Assembly: GCF_035607535.1 (NCBI RefSeq)
Contig: NZ_JAYDZX010000001.1
Coordinates: forward strand, 773,994 to 837,993
Direction of reading: 5' to 3'
Length of the DNA stretch: 64,000 nt
Origin: Salinimicrobium sp035607535
GTDB lineage: Bacteria > Bacteroidota > Bacteroidia > Flavobacteriales > Flavobacteriaceae
The translations under genes and the position numbers were made by a program. The notes beneath the pieces were generated by a model. It searched no databases and was not told where the DNA came from. It saw only the letters and a list, made by a program, of their open reading frames with translations. Below are positions 25,134 through 34,645 of the stretch, one piece after another (positions within the stretch are counted from its first letter, which is position 1; each line of letters begins with the position of its first letter).

Positions 25134-25736
25134 ATGGAAAAAGTAGTTTTTTACATCCTAGCGATAATAATGGTTACTTCGGCCATTGCCGCCGTGAGCA
25201 GCCGAAAGATGCTTCGGTCGGTAGTATATCTCCTCTTCGTTTTAATAGGAGCCGCAGGACTCTATTTTCAGATGGATTATAACTTCCTGGCTGCCATTCA
25301 GCTTACGGTATATGCAGGAGGTGTTATTGTACTTATCATCTTTTCAGTTTTACTAATTCATCACATAGAGATGGAACTGGAAATGGCAAAAAGATCCCGA
25401 CAGGCGATCTCCGCGCTGCTTTGTATGCTGGGACTCAGCATATTTTTAGCAACCATTTATGCTCATCCTTTTGAGACAGCAGGAATTACGTCCACTACAA
25501 CCACAGCCGAAATTGGCCGGGCCTTACTTAGTACTGAAAAAGGAGGATTTATCCTGCCCTTCGAAGTAATAAGTGTCCTGTTACTTTCAGCAATGATAGG
25601 AGCCATAGTTATAGCCAAAGGAGGAGGAAAAATTAAGCAACCAATTGAGGAAAAAACAGACGCTGAAAGAATTCTGGAGGAGATCACCGAAGAAGTCACC
25701 AAGGCAAAAAAACAAGAAGAAGAAATAGGTGTCTAA
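25134..25736 (+). CDS. nuoJ: Complex I subunit J
   Basis: A 200-residue ND6-type membrane subunit with five helices. The block YFQMDYNFLAAIQLTVYAGGVIVLIIFSVLL covers the conserved pi-bulge helix (given here in two parts: NFLAAIQLTVYAGG and VIVLIIFSVLL). The last 35 residues are a charged, probably cytoplasmic helix (KTDAERILEEITEEVTKAKK), longer than usual. A copy of the palindromic element starts within its stop codon. Confidence 0.93.
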   Translation: MEKVVFYILAIIMVTSAIAAVSSRKMLRSVVYLLFVLIGAAGLYFQMDYNFLAAIQLTVYAGGVIVLIIFSVLLIHHIEMELEMAKRSRQAISALLCMLGLSIFLATIYAHPFETAGITSTTTTAEIGRALLSTEKGGFILPFEVISVLLLSAMIGAIVIAKGGGKIKQPIEEKTDAERILEEITEEVTKAKKQEEEIGV

Positions 25737-25754
25737 AATGACATTTTTGAAACC
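25734..25754. repeat. Palindromic intergenic element, copy 2 (inside the nuo operon)
   Basis: AAAATGACATTTT followed by TGAAACCG overlaps the nuoJ stop codon and lies in the 57-bp gap before nuoK, the only sizeable gap among the nuo genes. It matches the other copies in arms and in the trailing GAAACC. Confidence 0.6.
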
Positions 25755-25793
25755 GAATATTTAAAACCGGCTGATGCCATTAATATTAGAAAT

Positions 25794-26111
25794 ATGATCC
25801 CGGGCGTAAGCATTAACGAAATCCTCACCCTCACCAGCATCCTGTTCTTTGTTGGAATCTATGGGTTTATTACCCGTAAGAATCTCATCTCAATTCTTAT
25901 ATCTGTAGAATTGATCCTGAATTCTTCGGTTATAAATTTTGTGGTGATCAACAAATACCTCTATCCCGAGCTACTACAAGGGATGGTGTATTCGATCTTC
26001 ATCATAGCCGTAGCCGCGGCAGAAACTGCACTGGCTGTAGCCATCATAATTAACATTTACAGGCGAAAAGGCTCTGTAGAAGTAAGCGAAACTGAAACCA
26101 TGAAGCATTAA
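25794..26111 (+). CDS. nuoK: Complex I subunit K
   Basis: A 105-residue, three-helix ND4L-type subunit. The block LISILISVELILNSSVINFV contains the conserved membrane Glu of the proton channel and MVYSIFIIAVAAAETALAVA contains the second. It is followed by nuoL after 12 bp. Confidence 0.95.
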   Translation: MIPGVSINEILTLTSILFFVGIYGFITRKNLISILISVELILNSSVINFVVINKYLYPELLQGMVYSIFIIAVAAAETALAVAIIINIYRRKGSVEVSETETMKH

Positions 26112-26123
26112 TCTGTAAAAGAA

Positions 26124-28043
26124 ATGAACCTCATCAACCTTCTTTTAATACCTGCAATTCCTCTCGCTGTCTTCCTTGTCCTCGGGATCTTTAGTCATAA
26201 AATCAAACCCGCGGTCTCGGGGCTGACAGGTGTTGCCGGACTCGCAATTTCGACGCTCCTCTCCTACTATACTGCCTGGCAATATTTCTTCGTAAACGGA
26301 AAAACTGATGGAGTGTATCAAACATTCGTAGAGAAGACAGTGTGGATCAAGTTCACAGATACACTGCACATCGATATGGGTGTTCTTGTAGATCCAATTT
26401 CGGTAATGATGCTCGTAGTGGTTTCCACCGTATCCCTTATGGTCCATATTTATAGTAGGGGCTATATGAAAGGAGATGACGGCTATACCCGCTTCTTTGC
26501 CTATCTCTCCCTGTTCACCTTTTCTATGTACGGGCTGGTCCTGGCAACAAACCTTTTCCAGATCTACATTTTTTGGGAACTGGTAGGGGTCTCATCCTTC
26601 CTGCTTATTGGATATTATTATACGAAGACCTCGGCCATTGCGGCTGCCAAAAAAGCCTTTATCGTTACCCGTTTTGCCGACTTCGGATTTTTGATAGGGA
26701 TCTTTATTATTGGCTTCTATACCAATACCTTCGATTTTCAACTCCTCAATGATCCTGAAGGACCTGCGATCCTCACCTGGGCTTCCACTTCTTTTATGGG
26801 ACTTTCGTTAATCACATGGGCCTTGATCCTAATCTTTATGGGAGGCGCAGGTAAATCGGCCATGTTCCCACTTCACATCTGGTTGCCCGATGCTATGGAG
26901 GGGCCTACCCCTGTTTCTGCATTGATACATGCTGCAACCATGGTGGTAGCCGGAGTCTACCTTGTTGCCCGCCTTTTCCCAATGTTCTACATGGTTGAAG
27001 AAGGATTTGCGCTGCAGATCGTCACTTACGTGGGAGCCTTTTCTGCTTTATTTGCTGCTATTATAGCTATTACTCAAACGGATATTAAAAGGATCCTCGC
27101 CTTCTCCACCATGTCCCAACTCGGTTATATGATGATGGCCCTGGGAGTTTCAGGATTTGACGGACACAAAGGTGTAGGATACATGGCTTCGATGTTTCAC
27201 CTCTTCACCCACGCCATGTTCAAAGCCCTGCTGTTCCTGGGCGCAGGTTCTGTGATCCATGCCGTACACAGCAATCTGCTGCAGGAAATGGGTGGACTCA
27301 GGAAATATATGCCCGTAACTAACATCTCCTTTCTTATCGCAGCTCTGGCAATCGCAGGGGTACCACCACTTGCAGGATTCTGGAGTAAGGATGAGATCCT
27401 CATGGCCGCCTACAGCAACAGCCAGTTCATCTACGGAGTAGGAATATTTGTGGCAGGATTGACAGCCTTCTATATGTTCAGGTTGTACTTCGGAATCTTT
27501 TGGGGTAAGGACAGGCAGTACAAACATAGACCTCATGAATCTCCTGCTTCAATGACCATTCCTCTTATTGTGCTGGCAGTTCTAACGTTGACAGCAGGGT
27601 TTATTCCCTTTAGTGAATTGGTGTCTGCAGATAAGATTGGGTTTGAGGCGCACATCAATCTACCTCTTGCTGCTATAGCGGTGGGAGTGGGAGCATTAGG
27701 CATTCTCCTGGCATGGCTGTTCTACAAAAAAGAAAACGATCTCGCTTCCCGGTTTGCCAATGCTTTTGGTTCATTTTACAAATGGAGTTCCAATAAGTTC
27801 TATTTCGATGAGATCTACCTCTTTGTTGCCCGAAAGGTCTTCTTCAAGAATGTAGCTGCACCCATTGCAAAATTTGACAAGAAGATCGTGGATGGCACTA
27901 TGGAGGGAATTGGAAATCAAACTGCGGTGATCTCACGAAAGATCAAGGATCTACAATCAGGAAGAGTACAGGACTATGCATTCGGTTTTATTGGCGGTGT
28001 GGTCATCCTGGCTCTGATATTTATTTACGCATTTACTAATTAG
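26124..28043 (+). CDS. nuoL: Complex I subunit L, antiporter-like
   Basis: A 639-residue ND5-type proton-pumping subunit. Conserved parts include the Glu of FWELVGVSSFLLIGYYY, the Lys of GGAGKSAMFPLHIWLPDAM, the His-rich SALIHAATMVVAGVYL, and GVPPLAGFWSKDEIL. The C-terminal part (about residues 530-639) is charged before a final helix, matching the long lateral helix that clamps the membrane arm. Confidence 0.96.
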   Translation: MNLINLLLIPAIPLAVFLVLGIFSHKIKPAVSGLTGVAGLAISTLLSYYTAWQYFFVNGKTDGVYQTFVEKTVWIKFTDTLHIDMGVLVDPISVMMLVVVSTVSLMVHIYSRGYMKGDDGYTRFFAYLSLFTFSMYGLVLATNLFQIYIFWELVGVSSFLLIGYYYTKTSAIAAAKKAFIVTRFADFGFLIGIFIIGFYTNTFDFQLLNDPEGPAILTWASTSFMGLSLITWALILIFMGGAGKSAMFPLHIWLPDAMEGPTPVSALIHAATMVVAGVYLVARLFPMFYMVEEGFALQIVTYVGAFSALFAAIIAITQTDIKRILAFSTMSQLGYMMMALGVSGFDGHKGVGYMASMFHLFTHAMFKALLFLGAGSVIHAVHSNLLQEMGGLRKYMPVTNISFLIAALAIAGVPPLAGFWSKDEILMAAYSNSQFIYGVGIFVAGLTAFYMFRLYFGIFWGKDRQYKHRPHESPASMTIPLIVLAVLTLTAGFIPFSELVSADKIGFEAHINLPLAAIAVGVGALGILLAWLFYKKENDLASRFANAFGSFYKWSSNKFYFDEIYLFVARKVFFKNVAAPIAKFDKKIVDGTMEGIGNQTAVISRKIKDLQSGRVQDYAFGFIGGVVILALIFIYAFTN

Positions 28044-28049
28044 AGGAAT

Positions 28050-29537
28050 ATGGACATTCTATCGTTATTTGTTGTTGTTCCGGTACTGGTGATCCTGGCG
28101 CTGGTATTCACAAAAGACCTAAGGCAGGCAAGGTTGATCTCAATGGTTGGCGGCTTGGTCCAGCTGGGAATGGCTATAAATTTACTGTTCGCCTACTTCA
28201 GGGAGAGAGCAGTCAACGATGCTGTGATGCTCTTTAACAGGGATCTGGTTTGGTTTGAACAATTCAATATTCATTACAACATAGGTGTGGACGGAATTTC
28301 GGTTTCGCTTATCCTCCTTACTTCCATCATTGTTCTCGCCGGGGTATTCATCTCCTGGAAAATGGAAGAACTACCGAAGGAGTTTTTTATTTCACTCATT
28401 GTACTTGCAACAGGTGTCTATGGTTTCTTCATTTCAATTGACCTGTTCACCATGTTTGTGTTCTATGAGATCGCAGTAATACCAATGTACCTACTCATAG
28501 GAATTTGGGGATCGGGCAACAAGGAATATTCGGCTATGAAACTCACCCTGATGTTAATGGGAGCTTCCGCAGTATTGATGGTGGGAATCCTGGGAATTTA
28601 TTTCAACTCCAATGCCGATGGTGGTGCACTTACATTCAATATTCTGGAGATCGCACAGGTGAATATTCCTGTTGAGGCCCAAAACCTGTTTTTCCCGTTA
28701 ACCTTCATCGGATTTGCCATTTTAGGAGCCCTGTTCCCATTTCACACCTGGTCCCCCGACGGACATGCCTCTGCTCCTACTGCAGTTTCCATGCTACACG
28801 CAGGAGTTCTAATGAAACTTGGAGGGTACGGAATATTTAGAGTCGCAATGTTCCTGCTTCCTGCCGGAGCACTGGAATGGAGCTGGTTCTTTATCATACT
28901 TTCAGCTACCGGAGTTATTTACGGAGCCTTTGCTGCTCTTCGTCAAACAGACCTTAAATATATAAATGCCTACGCCTCTGTTAGCCACCTCGGGATGGTA
29001 ACCTTCGCATTACTTATGCTGAATAAAACTGCCTGGAATGGAGCCATTTTACAATCCCTTTCGCATGGTTTTATGACAGCGCTATTCTTTGCTTTGATAG
29101 GGATGATCTATGGCAGGACCCACACCCGCGATATCACAAAGCTGGGCGGCCTGCTTAAAGTTATTCCCTTTATATCGGTAGTTTACGTTATTGCCGGAAT
29201 GGCTTTGCTGGGGCTACCCGGCTTTAGCGGATTTGTAGCTGAAATGAACATTTTTATGGGTGCATTTCAGCAAGACAGCATGTTCTACAGGGTAGCAACA
29301 ATTGTTTCTATTTCAGCCATAGTCGTAACGGCCGTTTATGTACTACGTGTCGTAGGTATTATGTTGATGGGTCCTGTAAAAAATGAAGCTTATAACCAAC
29401 TTGAGAGTACAACCTGGTATGAAAAAACGGGAATCCTGTTACTGTTATTGCCAATTATTGGGATAGGAGTCGCTCCTTTATGGATCAGCAATTTGATCAT
29501 GGAAAGTCTTCAGCCATTTATTCAGGGAGTTTTATAA
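28050..29537 (+). CDS. nuoM: Complex I subunit M, antiporter-like
   Basis: A 495-residue ND4-type subunit with about 14 helices. Conserved parts are the Glu in FVFYEIAVIPMYLLIGIWG, the channel block LGALFPFHTWSPDGHASAPT, HAGVLMKLGGYGIFR, and GLPGFSGFVAEMNIFMG. It pumps protons in concert with NuoL and NuoN. It lies 6 bp after nuoL and 12 bp before nuoN. Confidence 0.96.
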   Translation: MDILSLFVVVPVLVILALVFTKDLRQARLISMVGGLVQLGMAINLLFAYFRERAVNDAVMLFNRDLVWFEQFNIHYNIGVDGISVSLILLTSIIVLAGVFISWKMEELPKEFFISLIVLATGVYGFFISIDLFTMFVFYEIAVIPMYLLIGIWGSGNKEYSAMKLTLMLMGASAVLMVGILGIYFNSNADGGALTFNILEIAQVNIPVEAQNLFFPLTFIGFAILGALFPFHTWSPDGHASAPTAVSMLHAGVLMKLGGYGIFRVAMFLLPAGALEWSWFFIILSATGVIYGAFAALRQTDLKYINAYASVSHLGMVTFALLMLNKTAWNGAILQSLSHGFMTALFFALIGMIYGRTHTRDITKLGGLLKVIPFISVVYVIAGMALLGLPGFSGFVAEMNIFMGAFQQDSMFYRVATIVSISAIVVTAVYVLRVVGIMLMGPVKNEAYNQLESTTWYEKTGILLLLLPIIGIGVAPLWISNLIMESLQPFIQGVL

Positions 29538-29549
29538 AAAGAGATTGAG

Positions 29550-30977
29550 ATGGATTTAAATAGCTTATTGTTAATGCGGCACGAGATCTCCCTTCTGGGA
29601 ATCATTCTATTGCTTATTGTTGCAGAAATTGTGATCCCCCACCGCAAAAAGAGCAGCATCATTCACCTGGCGCTTGTCTTCTTTGGAATTCATACTGCAG
29701 TTGGATTCTTACCTCTGGCGGAAAGCTTCCTGTTTGGAGGAATGTTCAGGAGTAATGATATGATCCACTTCTTTAAAGGAATTCTGAATATTGGAGTCTT
29801 TACGCTTTTACTTCAGTCGGCCGATTGGCTTGAGAGGAATATGCTGGATGAGGAAAGAGGAGTTGAATTCTTCATTCTCTTGTTCGCTTCTTTGCTCGGT
29901 ATGTACTTTATGATCTCTGCAGGGGATTTCCTGATGTTCTATATAGGAATGGAGCTTTCAACCCTACCCGTTGCAGCTCTGGCCGCATTTGAGATCATCA
30001 AAAGAGAATCGGGAGAAGCAGGGATAAAGTTCATACTTTCGGCAGCACTGGCATCAGGAGTTTCACTTTTTGGGATCACCATGCTTTATGGAACCACCGG
30101 CTCGATCTACTTTGATGACATTCTCACAACGCTTACAGCTGAAAATCTCACAATCCTTGGATTTATACTTTTCTTTGCGGGACTGGCTTTCAAGATTTCG
30201 CTGGTGCCCTTCCATTTCTGGACGGCAGATGTTTACCAGGGAGCTCCAATTGGAATTGCATCCTATCTTTCGGTAATCTCTAAAGGTGCTGCAGCATTCA
30301 TTCTAATGATCCTCCTGTTCACTGTTCTCAAACCACTTATGCACATTTGGGAGAACATGATCTACATACTCGCAATTATAACCATGTTCATCGGTAACCT
30401 CTTTGCTCTAAGGCAGGAAAACATGAAGAGGTTCCTTGCTTATTCCTCTATTGCACAGGCAGGATTCATTCTCCTGGGGCTTATTAACGGAAGTCAACTT
30501 GGAACTGCAACAGTAATTTACTTTGTGACCATTTATATTTTCTCAAATCTGGCAGCATTTGGAGTAGTACAGGCGATTTCCACACAAACGGGCAAGGAGA
30601 ATAGGAAAGATTATGAGGGACTTTACAGAACAAATCCAAAACTAAGCCTCATAATGATGTTGGCGCTCTTCTCTCTGGCTGGAATCCCTCCGGTTGCAGG
30701 TTTCTTTGGAAAATTCTTCCTCTTTACTGCTGCCGCCAGTTCGGGCTATTACCTGCTTGTATTCCTGGCTGTAGTGAATGTTACCATTTCACTCTATTAC
30801 TACCTGTTAGTTGTGAGAGCCATGTTCGTAAGAAAAGGAGAAGACCCAATACCGTTCTTTGTGAATAAACCTTATATGAAGATAGGACTACTCATTACTG
30901 TTCTTGGGATCTTAGCCCTGGGGCTGTATAGTCCATTATACGATTATATATATCAATTAAGCGCAGTTTTAAATTAG
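29550..30977 (+). CDS. nuoN: Complex I subunit N, antiporter-like
   Basis: A 475-residue ND2-type subunit with about 14 helices. Diagnostic blocks are FYIGMELSTLPVAALAAFE with the conserved Glu, FKISLVPFHFWTADVYQGAP with the channel Lys, and LFSLAGIPPVAGFFGKFFLF. It is the last recognised complex I subunit of the operon; a small unknown gene follows after 5 bp. Confidence 0.96.
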   Translation: MDLNSLLLMRHEISLLGIILLLIVAEIVIPHRKKSSIIHLALVFFGIHTAVGFLPLAESFLFGGMFRSNDMIHFFKGILNIGVFTLLLQSADWLERNMLDEERGVEFFILLFASLLGMYFMISAGDFLMFYIGMELSTLPVAALAAFEIIKRESGEAGIKFILSAALASGVSLFGITMLYGTTGSIYFDDILTTLTAENLTILGFILFFAGLAFKISLVPFHFWTADVYQGAPIGIASYLSVISKGAAAFILMILLFTVLKPLMHIWENMIYILAIITMFIGNLFALRQENMKRFLAYSSIAQAGFILLGLINGSQLGTATVIYFVTIYIFSNLAAFGVVQAISTQTGKENRKDYEGLYRTNPKLSLIMMLALFSLAGIPPVAGFFGKFFLFTAAASSGYYLLVFLAVVNVTISLYYYLLVVRAMFVRKGEDPIPFFVNKPYMKIGLLITVLGILALGLYSPLYDYIYQLSAVLN

Positions 30978-30982
30978 AAGTT

Positions 30983-31300
30983 ATGGCTTTAGAAGGAAAA
31001 CACAGCTTTGGAAGCATTGGAGATACCAGAGTGAGCTTCATTGAAAAGAAGATCGAGGAAAACAGAAAAGAATTTTTGACCCGGCTCCTGGAGCACAATG
31101 GCTTTGAAGTTCTTGCTGAAGAGGAAAAAAGAAAAAACCCTGAAGATCCACAGCTGTACACCGTGGGTGTAACCGATATTACGTTCAACCCTGTAATAGG
31201 AGTTTTTGAAAGAAAGTTAAAAACATTTGAGGGTCGTAAGGTAACGCCGGCATATTGGAACCAGCTTACCGAAGAGACCAAACCGCAATACTGGCAGTAA
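30983..31300 (+). CDS. Small soluble protein at the end of the nuo operon, function unknown
   Basis: A 105-residue protein with no membrane helix, signal peptide or cysteine. The N-terminal half is a charged helix (RVSFIEKKIEENRKEFLTRL) and the second half looks like a small beta sheet (YTVGVTDITFNPVIGVFERKL) ending in YWNQLTEETKPQYWQ. It begins 5 bp after nuoN and ends before the operon terminator, so it is co-transcribed with complex I. I do not recognise the family. An accessory or assembly role, or a part in docking a ferredoxin to the truncated complex, is only a hypothesis from position. Confidence 0.8.
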   Translation: MALEGKHSFGSIGDTRVSFIEKKIEENRKEFLTRLLEHNGFEVLAEEEKRKNPEDPQLYTVGVTDITFNPVIGVFERKLKTFEGRKVTPAYWNQLTEETKPQYWQ

Positions 31301-31330
31301 AACCAGTTGATTTTTGTTTAAGTTTAGGTT

Positions 31331-31375
31331 GACCGGAAACGGTCGGGCCCCTGCAAATGCAGGGGCCTTTTTTTT
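31331..31375 (+). terminator. Terminator of the nuo operon
   Basis: GGCCCCTGCA (31346-31355) pairs with TGCAGGGGCC (31358-31367), followed by eight Ts. Just before it, GACCG-GAAA-CGGTC (31331-31344) forms a second hairpin with a GNRA loop. Confidence 0.93.
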
Positions 31376-31392
31376 AAGCTTCTTTGACAGAA

Positions 31393-32028
31393 TTACTTTC
31401 CTGACGGTCCCCCGGGTGGAATTGGTGCCGGAACAACATTCTCTACCGGTTTGGTGCTTTGGAGGTAAACGAACATAGCCTCCAGATCTTCATCTGTAAG
31501 ATGTGCAAAGTTGAACCACGGCATAGGAGGTAAAAGATCCCTGGAATTTTCCAGTCCCTTAAACTTCCCTTTGCGCATGGCGGTTTTAAATTGGTCCAGG
31601 CTCCAGTTACCTATTCCGGTTTCATCTGAAGTAATATTTGCCGAAAAAGAAGTACCCCAGGGGCCAACAGCTGCAGTAAGATCCCCGTTCATCACCATAT
31701 ATCCGGGAGGAAGTGTAGCAAGATCAACCTTTGGAACCTCCTGGTCCTCGGGAAATCCTGAAAGTTGCAGCCCTTCAATCTCTTCCGGACCCTTCTCCCC
31801 GAATTTTTTTGGAGAATGGCAATCTGCGCACCCAATAGTTGTCACAAGATATTCTCCCCTTTTCACTTTTTGATCCTGGGTCACTTCAGCTAAAACCGGC
31901 TCTTCAGGAACTTTTGCATAATTCTTGTCCTGGCATCCCGAAAAAAGGAAGACTAAGCAGGAGAAAAAGAAAAACACAGAAAACGAGCTCCTCACCTCCA
32001 AATCCCTAAACTTATCAATATCTTTCAT
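31393..32028 (-). CDS. Cytochrome c lipoprotein
   Basis: A 211-residue protein with a lipoprotein signal (hydrophobic FFFFSCLVFLFSGC, lipobox Cys near residue 33) and one haem-binding motif CADCH after YLVTTIGC. A later conserved Met in PPMPWFNFAHL could be the axial ligand. The fold resembles mono-haem cytochromes that follow dehydrogenases or oxidases (LTDEDLEAMFVYLQS near the end). The C-terminus is Pro/Gly-rich. No redox partner is adjacent, and the nuo terminator separates it from complex I. It probably carries electrons at the outer face of the inner membrane or on the outer membrane. Confidence 0.85.
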   Translation of the reverse strand: MKDIDKFRDLEVRSSFSVFFFFSCLVFLFSGCQDKNYAKVPEEPVLAEVTQDQKVKRGEYLVTTIGCADCHSPKKFGEKGPEEIEGLQLSGFPEDQEVPKVDLATLPPGYMVMNGDLTAAVGPWGTSFSANITSDETGIGNWSLDQFKTAMRKGKFKGLENSRDLLPPMPWFNFAHLTDEDLEAMFVYLQSTKPVENVVPAPIPPGGPSGK

Positions 32029-32291
32029 AATAATTAATTTAATTGATATAAATATCTTTATATTTTTAACTTATTACAACAGAAAACGTTAAGACGTTCA
32101 AAAACTTGTTAAATTACTTCTTCATGTTAAAAAACACCAGATTAACAGTTCTTCATGTAGGTTTTTTAGGACGATTCGAGATTTACCTCCCTTTCCTTTT
32201 TTAAAGGTTTTTTTATGCTGAATTTTAGCTGTTAAAACTTTCTTAATAGGATTAATATTGCTAGACTTGCTGTTTATTAGCTAAAACCAGC

Positions 32292-34253
32292 ATGAGCTCT
32301 AAAAAAATTGGATTTCCCCTAAAATCCGATAAACCAGTACTGGCCGGATATTTGGTTTTTCTCATCGTTTTGCTCCTGGGAGCTTTTATTTACTGGCAAC
32401 GATATCGAATTCTGCATGAGGAAAGGAGCCGCGAGATGCGCGGAATCATACAGGTAATAGACAACAATATTTCCCAGGTCCTAAAAAGCAGCTATTCGGT
32501 GGCCCTTAGTCAGGCATTATTGATTGGTGACAACGGAGAGATCAATGACTTTGAGATCAAGGCAAAGCAACTTCTTGAAGCCAATCCATATCTTGATGCT
32601 ATTCAACTGGTGCCGAACGGCGTGATCACCCATGTCTATCCAATGGAGGAGAACGAAGCGGCTCTCAATTACAATATCCTGCAAGATGAGACCCGCAACA
32701 AGGAAGCTTTGCGAGCTATAGAGGAGAACAGAATGTATTTTGCCGGTCCTTTTGAGCTTAAACAGGGAGGATTAGCTGTGGTAGGTAGATTGCCGGTTTT
32801 TATTGATGAAGCGTTCTGGGGATTTTCTGCCGTGATCATTAAATTTGAAAATTTTCTGAAGCATGCGGGTTTCAAAGAGCTGAACTCCAATGATTATAAG
32901 TTTCAGTTCTCCAAGGTAGATCCGGATACCGGAAATGTCACATTTTTTCTTGATGAAGATTTATCATCTGACGCTTATTCTGAAGAAATCCTTTTTACAG
33001 ACGGAGACTGGAAGATTCATATAGCTCCTGAAAATGAGTTTGTTCCTTTTCTAAGTCTGCTGCCTCTAGGAGTACTCTTTTTATTTTTAGCCTTCTGGTT
33101 AAAATACCGCACCATAAAGGTCCTGAAACGCCCCGAGAAACTTCAGGCAATGGTTGATGCTCAAAACATTGAGATATTTAACAGCAATCTGCGGTTCAAG
33201 AAAATATTCAACCAGGCGGCTGTGGGAATGGCCAGAATGGACACCAGAACCGGAACCTTTATAGAAACGAATAAGCGCTTCAGAAACTTTTCGGGCTATT
33301 CGGAAAAAGAAATTATTGGCAAAAATTTTAGGGAGCTTTCTCATCCCGAAGATATTGAGGAAAACCAGAGGCTCATGCAAAAATTACTGCAGGGGGAGAT
33401 CAAGGAGTATAGCCTGGAAAAAAGAGCAATTAAGAAAAATGGGACAATAGGCTGGATCAAACTGACTGTTTCTCCCCTATGGACTCCCGGCCAGGAGCCG
33501 TCTGATCATATTGCCATTATTGAAGATATTACGAAGAGCAAAGAAGCAGAATTACAACTTACGAAGTCCTACAAGGTGCTGGTAGATCAAAATGAAAGAC
33601 TGGTCAATTTTTCATACATCATCTCCCACGACCTGAGGTCGCATTCCACCAACATCCAATCCATTCTGGACCTGTATGGTATGAGTGAACTTCCCGAAGA
33701 AAAGGAACACTATGTGGAACTTCTAGCTAAAGTGACAGCAAACCTCAACCAGACCTTACATCATCTCAACGAAGTAGTTTCTATTCAAAATAGCCCTAAT
33801 TTGAAGAAGGAAACTCTAGACCTTCAGGAGTTTGTGAATAAGACCATAGAAAATCTTTCGATTCAAATCCGCGAAAAGAAGGCAGAAATGATCGTGGAGA
33901 TCCCGGACGGGGCGAGGGTTTATTTCAATTCAGCATATTTAGAGAGCGTATTGCTCAATTTTATTTCCAATTCTTTGAGGTTCAGCGACGAGAACAGGAA
34001 GCCCGTGATTGAGATAAGGGCAATAGACAGAAATGGAAAATGGACCCTTCACATTTCGGATAACGGAATTGGAATCGACCTCGAAAAAAACATGGATAAG
34101 CTGTTTGGTCTCTATAAAACCTTTACCAACCGAAGAGACTCAAGGGGCATCGGACTTTTGATAACGAAACATCAGGTGGAAGCCATGGGTGGCGAAATTG
34201 AGGTCGAAAGCACCCCTGGATGTGGCACTACATTTAAAATCAATTTCCAGTGA
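32292..34253 (+). CDS. Transmembrane PAS sensor histidine kinase
   Basis: 653 residues. Membrane helix 1 spans about 17-36, a periplasmic sensor domain about 40-245 (not a family I can name firmly; CHASE-like layout), and helix 2 about 250-270. A PAS domain follows (FNQAAVGMARMDTRTGTFIE; PAC end at DHIAIIEDITKSKEAELQL). The dimerisation domain has His about 446 in ISHDLRSHSTN. The ATPase domain has its N-box in LLNFISNSLRFS, DNGIGID, and RGIGLLITKHQVEAMGG. Its stop overlaps the start of a response regulator by 4 bp, so the pair is coupled. The 263-bp region upstream holds an AACGT-TAAG-ACGTT inverted repeat near 32085 but no convincing promoter. Confidence 0.92.
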   Translation: MSSKKIGFPLKSDKPVLAGYLVFLIVLLLGAFIYWQRYRILHEERSREMRGIIQVIDNNISQVLKSSYSVALSQALLIGDNGEINDFEIKAKQLLEANPYLDAIQLVPNGVITHVYPMEENEAALNYNILQDETRNKEALRAIEENRMYFAGPFELKQGGLAVVGRLPVFIDEAFWGFSAVIIKFENFLKHAGFKELNSNDYKFQFSKVDPDTGNVTFFLDEDLSSDAYSEEILFTDGDWKIHIAPENEFVPFLSLLPLGVLFLFLAFWLKYRTIKVLKRPEKLQAMVDAQNIEIFNSNLRFKKIFNQAAVGMARMDTRTGTFIETNKRFRNFSGYSEKEIIGKNFRELSHPEDIEENQRLMQKLLQGEIKEYSLEKRAIKKNGTIGWIKLTVSPLWTPGQEPSDHIAIIEDITKSKEAELQLTKSYKVLVDQNERLVNFSYIISHDLRSHSTNIQSILDLYGMSELPEEKEHYVELLAKVTANLNQTLHHLNEVVSIQNSPNLKKETLDLQEFVNKTIENLSIQIREKKAEMIVEIPDGARVYFNSAYLESVLLNFISNSLRFSDENRKPVIEIRAIDRNGKWTLHISDNGIGIDLEKNMDKLFGLYKTFTNRRDSRGIGLLITKHQVEAMGGEIEVESTPGCGTTFKINFQ

Positions 34254-34636
34254 AAAAGACGATCGCAGTAGTTGACGATGATGACATTTACAGAATCATC
34301 GTAAGAAAAATGATAAGCATAAGCGGCCTTTTTGAAACCGATCATTTGTTCAATGATCCTCAAATGGCATTAAAGTCTTTTAAGGAGGAAGGTGTAAAAC
34401 CTGACGTTATCCTGCTGGACGTCAATATGCCGAGCCTCGATGGGTGGGAATTCCTGGATAACCTGAAGTCGTGTTGCCCCGATGTCTATCACAGTTGTGA
34501 TATCTACATCGTCACCTCATCCATTTACAGCAAAGACCAGGAAAGAGCGAAGTCTTACAAAGAAGTAAAAGGTTTTATAAGTAAACCCATCAATCAGGAT
34601 ATCCTGAAAAAGGTGGCTTCCACGACGGCGTTTTGA
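34250..34636 (+). CDS. Single-domain response regulator
   Basis: 128 residues beginning with GTG in the sequence GTGA, overlapping the kinase stop. It is a complete receiver: acidic cluster in VVDDDDIYR, phospho-acceptor Asp in VILLDVNMPSLDGWEF, Thr in IYIVTSS, and Lys in FISKPIN. There is no output domain, so it acts by protein contact or within a phosphorelay. The preceding kinase is its obvious partner. Confidence 0.92.
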   Translation: MKKTIAVVDDDDIYRIIVRKMISISGLFETDHLFNDPQMALKSFKEEGVKPDVILLDVNMPSLDGWEFLDNLKSCCPDVYHSCDIYIVTSSIYSKDQERAKSYKEVKGFISKPINQDILKKVASTTAF

Positions 34637-34645
34637 GGACCGGCT

